From contig OZ059896.1 of assembly GCA_964057225.1 (NCBI GenBank), positions 7,874,001 to 7,938,000 on the forward strand: a DNA stretch of 64,000 nucleotides. Direction: 5' to 3'. Under the pieces are notes generated by a model that searched no databases, was not told where the DNA came from, and saw only the letters and a list, made by a program, of their open reading frames with translations. Position numbers and translations under genes: made by a program. Below are positions 51,566 to 63,000 of the stretch, one piece after another; within the stretch, counting starts at the first letter, position 1; the number at the start of each line of letters is the position of its first letter. The DNA comes from Auanema rhodensis (Eukaryota; Nematoda; Chromadorea; Rhabditida; Rhabditidae).

Positions 51566-54367
51566 ATCTTTTCCGTTTTCCCTATATTTATTCTGATACA
51601 AAAGATATTCTTCCATTTTTATAGTTTTGGTTGTCATTGTATGTTCGTAGCTACTAAGAAATATGCGAATACGATTTATTCGTAGCTTCCGTAGCGCAGT
51701 AGGCAGCGCGTCAGTCTCATAATCTGAAGGTCGTGAGTTCGAGCCTCACCGGGAGCAATCTTTTCCGTTTTCCTCGATTTATTCTGATACAAAAGATATT
51801 CTTTCATTTTTGTAATTTTGGTTGTCTCTTGTATGTTCGTAGCTACTAAGAAATATGCGAATACGATTTATTCGCAGCTTCCGTAGCGCAGTAGGCAGCG
51901 CGTCAGTCTCATAATCTGAAGATCGTGAGTTCGAGCCTCACCGGGAGCAATCTTTTCCGTTTTCCTCGATTTATTCTGATACAAAATATGTTATTTCATT
52001 TTTGTAATTTTGGTTGTCTCTTGTATGTTTGTAGCTACTAAGAAATTTGCGCACACGCTATATTCGTAGCTTCCGTAGCGCAGTAGGCAGCGCGTCAGTC
52101 TCATAATCTGAAGGTCGTGAGTTCGAGCCTCACCGGGAGCAATCTTTTCGTTTTCCCAGATTTATTCTGATACAAAAGATGTTATTTCATTTTTGTAGTT
52201 TTGGTTGTCTCTTGTATGTTAGTTTCTACTAAGAAATATGCGAATACGATATATTCGTAGCTTCCGTAGCGCAGTAGGCAGCGCGTCAGTCTCATAATCT
52301 GAAGGTCGTGAGTTCGAGCCTCACCGGGAGCAATCGTTTTCGTTTTCCTCGATTTATTCTGATACAAAAGATATTCTTTCATTTTTATAGTTTTGGTTGT
52401 CATTGTATGTTCGTAGCTACTAAGAAATATGCGAATACGATATATTCGTAGCTTCCGTAGCGCAGTAGGCAGCGCGTCAGTCTCATAATCTGAAGGTCGT
52501 GAGTTCGAGCCTCACCGGGAGCAATCTTTTCCGTTTTCCCAGATTTATTCTGATACAAAAGATGTTATTTCATTTTTGTAGTTTTGGTTGTCTCTTGTAT
52601 GTTAGTTTCTACTATGAAATATGCGAATACGATATATTCGTAGCTTCCGTAGCGCAGTAGGCAGCGCGTCAGTCTCATAATCTGAAGGTCGTGAGTTCGA
52701 GCCTCACCGGGAGCAATCTTTTTCGTTTTCCTCGATTTATTCTGATACAAAAGATATTCTTTCATTTTTATAGTTTTGGTTGTCATTGTATGTTCGTAGC
52801 TACTAAGAAATATGCGAATACGATATATTCGTAGCTTCCGTAGCGCAGTAGGCAGCGCGTCAGTCTCATAATCTGAAGGTCGTGAGTTCGAGCCTCACCG
52901 GGAGCAATCTTTTCCGTTTTCCCAGATTTATTCTGATACAAAAGATGTTATATCATTTTTGTAGTTTTAGTTGTCTCTTGTATGTTAGTTTCTACTATGA
53001 AATATGCGAATACGATATATTCGTAGCTTCCGTAGCGCAGTAGGCAGCGCGTCAGTCTCATAATCTGAAGGTCGTGAGTTCGAGCCTCACCGGGAGCAAT
53101 CTTTTCCGTTTTCCGAGATTTATTCTGATACAAAAGATGTTATTTCATTTTTGTAGTTTTGGTTGTCTCTTGTATGTTAGTTTCTACTAAGAAATATGCG
53201 AATACGATATATTCGTAGCTTCCGTAGCGCAGTAGGCAGCGCGTCAGTCTCATAATCTGAAGGTCGTGAGTTCGAGCCTCACCGGGAGCAATCGTTTTCG
53301 TTTTCCTCGATTTATTCTGATACAAAAGATATTCTTTCATTTTTATAGTTTTGGTTGTCATTGTATGTTCGTAGCTACTAAGAAATATGCGAATACGATA
53401 TATTCGTAGCTTCCGTAGCGCAGTAGGCAGCGCGTCAGTCTCATAATCTGAAGGTCGTGAGTTCGAGCCTCACCGGGAGCAATCTTTTCCGTTTTCCCAG
53501 ATTTATTCTGATACAAAAGATGTTATTTCATTTTTGTAGTTTTGGTTGTCTCTTGTATGTTAGTTTCTACTATGAAATATGCGAATACGATATATTCGTA
53601 GCTTCCGTAGCGCAGTAGGCATCGCGTCAGTCTCATAATCTGAAGGTCGTGAGTTCGAGCCTCACCGGGAGCAATCTTTTTCGTTTTCCTCGATTTATTT
53701 TGATACAAAAGATATTCTTTCATTTTTATAGTTTTGGTTGTCATTGTATGTTCGTAGCTACTAAGAAATATGCGAATACGATATATTCGTAGCTTCCGTA
53801 GCGCAGTAGGCAGCGCGTCAGTCTCATAATCTGAAGGTCGTGAGTTCGAGCCTCACCGGGAGCAATCTTTTCCGTTTTCCCAGATTTATTCTGATACAAA
53901 AGATGTTATATCATTTTTGTAGTTTTAGTTGTCTCTTGTATGTTAGTTTCTACTATGAAATATGCGAATACGATATATTCGTAGCTTCCGTAGCGCAGTA
54001 GGCAGCGCGTCAGTCTCATAATCTGAAGGTCGTGAGTTCGAGCCTCACCGGGAGCAATCTTTTCCGTTTTCCGAGATTTATTCTGATACAAAATATGTTA
54101 TTTCATTTTTGTAATTTTGGTTGTTTCTTGTATGTTTGTAGCTACTAAGAAATTTGCGCACACTCTATATTCGTAGCTTCCGTAGCGCAGTAGGCAGCGC
54201 GTCAGTCTCATAATCTGAAGGTCGTGAGTTCGAGCCTCACCGGGAGCAATCTTTTCCGTTTTCCCAGATTTTTTCTGATACAAAAGATGTTATTTCATTT
54301 TTGTAGTTTTGGTTGTCTCTTGTATGTTAGTTTCTACTATGAAATATGCGAATACGATATATTCGTA

Positions 54368-54440
54368 GCTTCCGTAGCGCAGTAGGCAGCGCGTCAGTCT
54401 CATAATCTGAAGGTCGTTACTTCTAGCCTCACCGGGAGCA
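54368..54440 (+). pseudogene. tRNA-Met with destroyed T arm / B box (third copy)
   Basis: Identical lesion to 51493, with the same linked spacer variant, so one damaged unit was copied by array amplification. Confidence 0.85.
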
Positions 54441-56028
54441 ATCTTTTCCGTTTTCCCTATATTTATTCTGATACAAAAGATATTCTTCCATTTTTATAGT
54501 TTTGGTTGTCATTGTATGTTCGTAGCTACTAAGAAATATGCGAATACGATTTATTCGTAGCTTCCGTAGCGCAGTAGGCAGCGCGTCAGTCTCATAATCT
54601 GAAGGCCGTGAGTTCGAGCCTCACCGGGAGCAATCTTTTCCGTTTTCCTCGATTTATTCTGATACAAAAGATATTCTTTCATTTTTGTAATTTTGGTTGT
54701 CTCTTGTATGTTCGTAGCTACTAAGAAATATGCGAATACGATATATTCGTAGCTTCCGTAGCGCAGTAGGCAGCGCGTCAGTCTCATAATCTGAAGATCG
54801 TGAGTTCGAGCCTCACCGGGAGCAATCTTTTCCGTTTTCCTCGATTTATTCTGATACAAAATATGTTATTTCATTTTTGTAATTTTGGTTGTCTCTTGTA
54901 TGTTTGTAGCTACTAAGAAATTTGCGAATACGATATATTCGTAGCTTCCGTAGCGCAGTAGGCAGCGCGTCAGTCTCATAATCTGAAGGTCGTGAGTTCG
55001 AGCCTCACCGGGAGCAATCTTTTCCGTTTTCCTCGATTTATTCTGATACAAAAGATATTCTTTCATTTTTGTAATTTTGGTTGTCTCTTGTATGTTCGTA
55101 GCTACTAAGAAATATGCGAATACGATATATTCGTAGCTTCCGTAGCGCAGTAGGCAGCGCGTCAGTCTCATAATCTGAAGGCCGTGAGTTCGAGCCTCAC
55201 CGGGAGCAATCTTTTCCGTTTTCCTCGATTTATTCTGATACAAAAGATATTCTTTCATTTTTGTAATTTTGGTTGTCTCTTGTATGTTCGTAGCTACTAA
55301 GAAATTTGCGCACACGCTATATTCGTAGCTTCCGTAGCGCAGTAGGCAGCGCGTCAGTCTCATAATCTGAAGGTCGTGAGTTCGAGCCTCACCGGGAGCA
55401 ATCTTTTCCGTTTTCCCAGATTTATTCTGATACAAAAGATGTTATTTCATTTTTGTAGTTTTGGTTGTCTCTTGTATGTTAGTTTCTACTAAGAAATATG
55501 CGAATACGATATATTCGTAGCTTCCGTAGCGCAGTAGGCAGCGCGTCAGTCTCATAATCTGAAGGTCGTGAGTTCGAGCCTCACCGGGAGCAATCGTTTT
55601 CGTTTTCCTCGATTTATTCTGATACAAAAGATATTCTTTCATTTTTATAGTTTTGGTTGTCATTGTATGTTCGTAGCTACTAAGAAATATGCGAATACGA
55701 TATATTCGTAGCTTCCGTAGCGCAGTAGGCAGCGCGTCAGTCTCATAATCTGAAGGTCGTGAGTTCGAGCCTCACCGGGAGCAATCTTTTCCGTTTTCCC
55801 AGATTTATTCTGATACAAAAGATGTTATTTCATTTTTGTAGTTTTGGTTGTCTCTTGTATGTTAGTTTCTACTATGAAATATGCGAATACGATATATTCG
55901 TAGCTTCCGTAGCGCAGTAGGCAGCGCGTCAGTCTCATAATCTGAAGGTCGTGAGTTCGAGCCTCACCGGGAGCAATCTTTTCCGTTTTCCCAGATTTAT
56001 TCTGATACAAAAGATGTTATATCATTTT

Positions 56029-56948
56029 TGTAGCGTTCCATTATGCTCCTACGTATATTGAACAGACCATTGTAGTCTGCTCAACTACGCGTATAGTATT
56101 CCATAAGTGTAGCGGTATGGAAACAGAGCATAAGGATTACATAAGATAAGGAAATATATAGGTTTATTATACACAATACAATATCATTACAATACAATAA
56201 CACAAGGATAAAGTAAACTACACTTACAAGACAAAGACTAATATATAAGATTAACTAAGTTAGATGCAAACCGTCCATGGGCTTGCAAAGGGGCGAACTC
56301 CCGAATAGGGGCATGAGGGAAGGCGGTGCCATTCCTCATTCCTCTAGTCGGTCTGGCTCTAACCCTGCAGTTACATATATAGAGTCTCCGAATGGAACGT
56401 GCCCTTTTTCAAAGATTGTCGCGACCTCGCGATATTTTAAACAAAAATTTGGGCTTATATGTAACTGAGTTTTAGAGTTCAATTGTTTTAGCTTCACAAT
56501 AACTATAGTATGATAGAGTTTTAATTAGTATAAAAACAAAATTACAATAATTTATAAGAAGGGTTCGATATAATATAAAGTAACGATGAATTAGAATATT
56601 ATTAATTTCATAAATTAATTCTCTTAATATTGAAGCATTTCCTAATAGAGATTGTAGAATAAGGGTCTAGTAATGAATGGGAATATGTTATTATTTTGAC
56701 TAATGGTCTCAAGAAGTACTCATTTCTAAATTGAACCGAGATTATGATTTAATAATGTGTCTCCATATGTCTCCCAGAGTGAATCCTTGATTACTAGTGG
56801 AGACTACCACTTAAGATGAAATTGTGGTTTATACGCCTACCAGTGTTTATCTCATCTTATTTGAGGAGGCACATGGAGCTCTGATGGTTGTCAAAATGTC
56901 CTCTAGTCCGCATAGGATTACGGTAACTTGGAACCATTAGTCATAACA
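56029..56948 (-). repeat. Probable 3' LTR (about 920 bp)
   Basis: Array sequence ends at ...ATCATTTTTG/TAG (56030-56033). The other end is placed at ...AGTCATAACA (56948), because on the coding strand this gives TGTTATGACTAATGG... just after a purine tract and ends in CTACA, i.e. TG...CA. The partner LTR is outside the window, so both boundaries are inferred. It holds a TATA box (separate entry) and no long reading frame of interest. Confidence 0.65.
56374..56383 (-). promoter_or_regulatory. TATA-box candidate in the LTR
   Basis: The coding strand reads GACTCTATATATGTAACTGC, a good TATA box in a locally less AT-rich context. A start site would be expected about 30 bp further on (near 56345), which would divide U3 from R. 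A second weaker candidate (CTTATATAT) is at 56241-56249. Confidence 0.45.
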
Positions 56949-56959
56949 TCTCCTCGTTT
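56949..56959 (-). promoter_or_regulatory. Polypurine tract candidate
   Basis: On the coding strand AAACGAGGAGA lies immediately 5' of the proposed LTR start TGTTATG. In LTR elements such a tract primes plus-strand DNA. A second purine run (GATTGAAAAAGGAAAAATAAGG) is at about 56968-56989. The rest of 56960-57096 is AT-rich 3' untranslated sequence. Confidence 0.5.
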
Positions 56960-57096
56960 AGAATTTGCCTTATTTTTCCTTTTTCAATCTCTATTAAATG
57001 CTATTTTTATTTTGAATGTTATTTAGCATAAATTTTTTTTTCTAATTCATCGTTACTTTGTTACAATAATTTGAATAACGTAGCATTATCTTGTTG

Positions 57097-60000
57097 TTAT
57101 TCTTCTTCATTCCTCGGAAGCCATATTTCGTCTTCATTTTCATCTTCTGGCTCTGTATCTATGCTATCCTTGTTGTTCCTGTTGATCACTTTTATTATTT
57201 CGATGTCGCTATCTTCTTCTGCTTGACTTTCTCGAAGTCTTGCGCGAGTGTTGTAAGAGATGTTTTGTGAAGCAGGAGAGAAGATTTTCAAGTTATCTTT
57301 GTGGATATCTTGTAGTTTTCCTGATGAATTTCTGATTTGAACTTTTGATCCTTCTACGTTGATGACTTCGTATGGTCCATCATAGCTTTTCCGAAGCTTT
57401 TGGCCGATTTGGTGTGATTTTATGGTCGTCATCACCATGTCGCCCGGTTGAATGTCTCTATGGTGTGCTCTTTGCGTTCTATCTTTCTTCTTTTTCGCAT
57501 TTTCTTGATTTTTAGCTATGCGGTTCTTTATTATTTCGTCTCTCTTGTCCATATCTGGTCTTCTTTGGAGTAATTCTTCAGAAATTTCTTGAATTTTGGT
57601 GATCGTTTCTGGTAATTCAGCGTCCATTGACATTCTGCATTCTTTACCGAATAATGCAATGTATGGCGCAATCCCTGTAGTCGCGTGCTGAATATTGTTA
57701 ATAGCAAAAGTGATTTTTGGTAATACAGTATCCCAGTCACTAAGGTCCTCTTTTAAGTAGTGGGTTAATCCTTCTTCGAGGGTTCTGTGAAGTCTTTCCA
57801 CTTGTCCATTTGAGTTCTTTTGGTGTGGTAGTGTTGGTTCATGTTTGATTCCAAGTTTAGTACACATTTCTTCGAACTTTTTAGATACAAAGTTCGAACC
57901 TCTATCGGTGATCAAGCGATGGGGTGGTCCAAAAATGTAAACGAAATGTCTTAGAAATCGGTCAATTGTGATTTCCGTTGTTATTTGTGGTACAGCAATT
58001 GTTGTTGACCATTTTGTAAATGCGTCTTGCATGGTAATGACGTAGGTACAGTTTCTTTTTGAAGGGGGAAATGGTCCCATTACGTCCATGTGGACTCGTT
58101 CAAATGGCTTGCTTGGTATCTCAAAATGACCTATTGGTTGTACCGTCATGGAATGTGGATCTTTTTTTCTTTGAGCACATTTAATGCAATTCTTGATGAA
58201 TATAGTAATGTCGTTCTGCATATTTGTCCAATAGAATCTTCTTAGAATTGCTTCTTTTGTTTTAATAATTCCTTGATGTGCTGCAATTGTAGGATCCTCA
58301 TGAAAAACTTTGATTATTTCCTTAATTATGGGGTGTTCTTGTGGTATTACGATAGCGGGTTGTGGCTTTTTGTCTGTTGGTTTTGTATAGAGCAAGTCAT
58401 TTATGACACAATATCTGTCATTAGCTGTCATGTTCTTTTGTGCTCTATATTCAATCTCCGCTATCGTCCGTTTAATCCAAGGGGTGTTTAGTTGAATTTC
58501 CTTTATTGTTGGTGTATTTATGGCGTTAATGTGAATTTCTTCTATTTTCTTCTTCTTTGTTTCCGGCTTAGCATCGTTAGCTTCTTCACCTATATATCGA
58601 GATAGAGCATCGCATACTTTATTTAATTGGCCTGCGCGATATTTTATTTCAATATCATATTCTTGGATGACCAGCTGGAACTTCGCAAGACGACCAAATA
58701 AGTCTCTGCGTGTCATTAAGCTGGTAAGGGGTCGATGGTCCGTAATACATATAGTATGAGTTCCAAGAATGTATGTACGGAATTGATTTAATGCATATAC
58801 AAGGCCTAATGCTTCTATCTCGATTGGTGCGTAGTTACGTTCGGCTTTAACTAGTTTTCTGCTTGCAAATGCGATAGGGTGTAGATTTTTCAGAGGTTGT
58901 TTTGGATCTTCCGGTTGTAATAATACAGCACCTATGGCGATGTTACTACCGTCGCTTTCAACTATAAACAAGCGGTCCGATTTAGGTGGGCTTAAAACGG
59001 GTGCCTGTATTAAACTTCTTTTAAGGAGGTCTAAAGCTTCTTTATGTTTGTTTTCCCATTTGAATTCAGTATCTGCCTTTGTCAGATCGTATAAAGGGCT
59101 TGCGATACGTGCAAAATCTTTCATGAATTTGCGAAAGAATCCAACCATTCCCAAGAATGCTCGTACACCTGTTGCATTCTTTGGTGCCGGATAATCTTGT
59201 ATGGCGGCGACTTTTTGAGGGTCAGGTTTTATACCTTGACGTCCTACAATAAGTCCTAGAAACTTCACTTCTGGTTGAGCAAAAGCGCATTTCTTAAGCT
59301 TTATCTTCATTCCCAATTCTTCTACTGCTTGCAGTAAATCATCGATATCTTTGAGATGTTGTTCTCTTGTATCAGATATAACTAATAGATCGTCCAAATA
59401 AACAAATAGTTTACAAGAACATTTACTTTGCAAATACCTTACTGCTGTTTGAAAGGTATGAGGGGCTCCACAAAGGCCCATCGGCATCCGTTTGTACTGG
59501 TATGTGCCGGATGTGGTCGTAAATGCTGTTAGTGGTCGATCTGATTTTCTCAAGGATATTTGAAAAAATCCTGACACTAAATCGAAGTTTGAGAAAAATT
59601 GGGCGCCTGCTGCCAAATCAACTATGTCAGAAATGCTTGGAATGACATAAGTTTGCTTGCGTGTGACATTATTTAAAGCTCGAAAATCTGTCACAAACCT
59701 ATACGTGTCATCTTTCTTCTTAACTAGTACTACAGGGCTATTAAATAGAGATGTAGAAGGCTCTATTATGCCTTGCTCAAGCATTTCTTTGACTTGTTTT
59801 TCAATTTCTTCCTGTTTTCCTAAGGGAATACGTGTTATTCTCGGCTTTGGCATATCCATATCTGTTCTCAATGGTATGGTATGCTCTATAGGACCTTTAA
59901 ATAAGCCTATTTTCCTGTCCTCGTTAAGAAATGCCTCACGATAGCTTTCAATTATTTTTGTAAGCTCATGTTTTTCTTCTTTCGTGAGATCAGCATTCTC

Positions 60001-63000
60001 TAGATCAAGATCTTTTATGAAGTCTCTTGGAAAATATGGTAGTTTACTCTCCCAATCGGCTTCTGGCGGAACATATGGTAGAATTGGCTTATGCTTAAAG
60101 GGTTCACAAGCCGGAATTTCTCCAATTATTGCCTGTCCAATGACTGAATTAGCTTCCATAGCTATTGTTTCATCGGTATCGTTACGGAACATAACATATA
60201 CTCCACTGGTATCACGAAACGCAGTTGGATATAATGATTTTAATGCGCTTCCACTATCCCCTAAGACAACCACTTCGTTAGATTCTAGTGGTTTATCTGT
60301 CTTTATTGGGATAGGTGCCTCTTCATCAGGCTTTAATGTTTTTGTTCTTAAATTAATGATATTCACAGTTATCTCCGTATGCTTAATAGATTCGTTTCCT
60401 ATTAATGGGATGGCATTGTTTCCAATCTCCAACCTCTTCTTGGATGGTTTAAGGCTGACGTCGATGTTTTCGCTGTCAAGCGCTTTCATGAAATCTAGTC
60501 CAATTAAAGCGGGAGCAGGACAGTCATGATCGTTTGAGACCAAAAAGGTGTGTTCGATCTCGTAGCCGGCAATTTCAATTACAAGATTTATCTTTCCATA
60601 AAATGTGAAAGTGGACTTGTTGGCTGCCATCGCTACTAAATGTCTCTTCTTGACATTTTCGGCCATGTTCAGATATTTGAGGGTGGAGAGCCTAACATAT
60701 GACACTGATGAGCCTGAATCCCATAAAGCTAAAATCAGTTTATCTTCAACTGATATATATATTAATGGTAACTTTGTTTCCGCTGATGCAATAGAAGCAA
60801 CAAATGGTATTGCGATTGGAATAAATGTTACTAAAGCAGGATAGTATTGCTTCATGATGTTATCTGGCATCTGTTGGTCTGGGCGGCTTACAAGTTCCAA
60901 TGTTTCTTCATAGCTTGGGGGCTCATTATCTATTTCGTGGACATGCATTACGGTTAGTGGAGTGGCTCTGAAGAACCAAAATTTAGCAACAACGAAAAGA
61001 ATTATTAATACTGCGGCAATCGTGACTATTGATCCTATGAAGATGAGTGTTCTCTCAATTGAACCTATTAGAAATTGTTTTACGCTAGTCCAGGCGGAAG
61101 TTGTGAACTCAGCTGCTTTAGAGATATAGTCACTGCCCTTTTTCAAAAGATTAAAGGCTGACGTAATCTTTGGATCGTTGTGAATAGTATGTAAAACATG
61201 GTTCTGTCGTATGGATGCTAAACTTGCTCCATATGCAATAGCTGTTGACATTGAGTAAACTCTCAATGATAAATTGGTGTATAAGTTAGCGCCTGTGAAC
61301 TTTAAAGGTGTTAATTGGTGGTATTGCGCTTTATCAAAGAGTGATATTGGTTTTACTTCAACCGATCCATTTATATTTATCCATTCTCCATTTTGATAGT
61401 ACACATCTGTTGGTACATGTTCGCAATCTATCTCTTTTCCATGTGTTAATAAGTCTCTTGATCCTGGAGCAGCAAAATATAATCTCTCATCTTCTGTTAT
61501 TACTGGTGTTTCCAAATAGCATGTATCATTGATCTTATGATTATGATAAACAGCTTTAGGTTGAAGAGGTAAGCATATATGAACATGAACTATATCGCTG
61601 CCTACGAAACGGGCTGCAATATCCTCTCTTCCTAAAATAGTCCTCATTGCTATTGTGGGTTCTATGTGTAAAATAGAACGCCATAGCTCGAGGTATCTAT
61701 TTTGAATCTCACATATGGATTCATAAGATTCCATAAAATGTTTCTGTAGCTCTTCTTGTATGAGTGTTGTTGTATATTGTAGATGATCTTGAGCTATTCT
61801 GCGAGATACGTTGAGGTTGAATTGTATTTCGTTGTTCACTTTTGACGCTGTATACGTTGCCTGAGCCTGAATTTCTCTGGTTTCTACGGGTGGAGATGAT
61901 GTTCTTTGTTTCCTTAAGGTTCGTGACGCCGTGTCAGTGACTGTTGCTAATGTTGTTGGCGAGAGAGTCGTAGTTATCACGGCTGTTGTCGTGTCAACTA
62001 TGGTTGTCGTCGGAATCCGAGTCGTATAGCTTATAGTTGTCTCCTGAACTAGTGAAGCGGGTTTGTCCGTTGTTGTCGTTAATGACAGTCTTCTAGTCAG
62101 ATAAGGCGGTGTTTCAATATCCTCTAACAGTGGTAAAAATGTTTTTATAAGTAGCTGGCGTGTATCCGCGCTTGGGGTTTGAATGCGAGGGTGGGGGCCC
62201 ATCGATATACCGTAGTTAGAATCTTTATCTCGATATAGTTTGTTGGTATCTGGCACATTGATTGTTAATTGTCGGAACTTTTCATCATCTACGGCTGCTG
62301 CTGTTTTATTTGGCCTTATTACTCGCAATGTCATCAAGTTATGGTATAAGTAAAGTGTATTTCTAAGTACTATACGCTCATCAGCATTGTCAGTTGTTAA
62401 AGTTGGTCGGATAGGCGGCATGTTCACAAAGGATTTTAAAACCTCTTGCCTTGATGGTACCGACAGATTGTTTTCAAATATTACCGGTGTATAAGCTAGC
62501 TCCATCGCTATGCTTTCGGCTCTTTCGCGGTAGGATCCGTCCTTTTCTAGTAGTTTTTCGTCAAATTCGTGTGCTGTTAATCTGTCACCTATCTGTTCTA
62601 ATAATTGTTTTGAGGTTAAATACCGTATAGCGCCGCGAGTGGTTGCTGCCAGTTCCTTTTGCGCAAGAAAATAAAGTATTGCTTCCTCAGGGTCGTGTAT
62701 TTCGTATGTTTGAAGGAAACGTTGTATGGATTTATCAGATACGGGACTTCTTAAGAAGAAATAAAACTTCTCGGGATGTGCTGAAACCCAATCAATAATT
62801 GAATATGAAGGGTTGACAGCTCGTCTGGCCTTTATAAGCGGTATTATCTGATAAATACCAGGATTACTCATCACCGGTCGTAAGAAAGGATAAGGACAAA
62901 TATTTAATATTAAAGTTTCAAAATCTTCCTGTTTTTGTATCCACTCCTTGTTTAATTCAACCGTGCATTCCGCAATTGCTCTTTTATCTCTTTTCGCCGG

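Larger units (their letters stand above)
49494..55975 (+). tRNA. Plus-strand arm: 34 tRNA-Met(CAU) copies, about 29 intact
   Basis: Starts are 49494, 49686, 49877, 50148, 50340, 50532, 50724, 50917, 51109, 51301, 51493, 51685, 51877, 52069, 52260, 52451, 52643, 52834, 53026, 53218, 53409, 53601, 53792, 53984, 54176, 54368, 54560, 54752, 54944, 55136, 55328, 55520, 55711 and 55903. Orientation is opposite to the left arm. Spacers are more diverse and T4 terminators predominate. Copies 52260-53098 are repeated at 53218-54056 (958-bp, five-unit period). Copy 53601 has a D-stem change; 51877, 54752, 54560 and 55136 have variable-loop changes. 49494 and 50340 have an acceptor 3' strand CGGAAGC but a T-stem mismatch, and 50340 also loses the invariant GG of the D loop. 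Damaged copies are listed separately. Confidence 0.93.

Noticed and set aside
23062..55975. tRNA-derived SINE
   Set aside because: Copies are in tandem, have no tRNA-unrelated body or A-rich tail, and keep an intact cloverleaf and terminator.
56277..56468. 63-codon plus-strand frame in the LTR
   Set aside because: It lies antisense within regulatory LTR sequence, with no domain.
58934..60844. Plus-strand frames of 79-181 codons opposite the polyprotein
   Set aside because: They are shadows of the long minus-strand coding frame with no recognisable domain.
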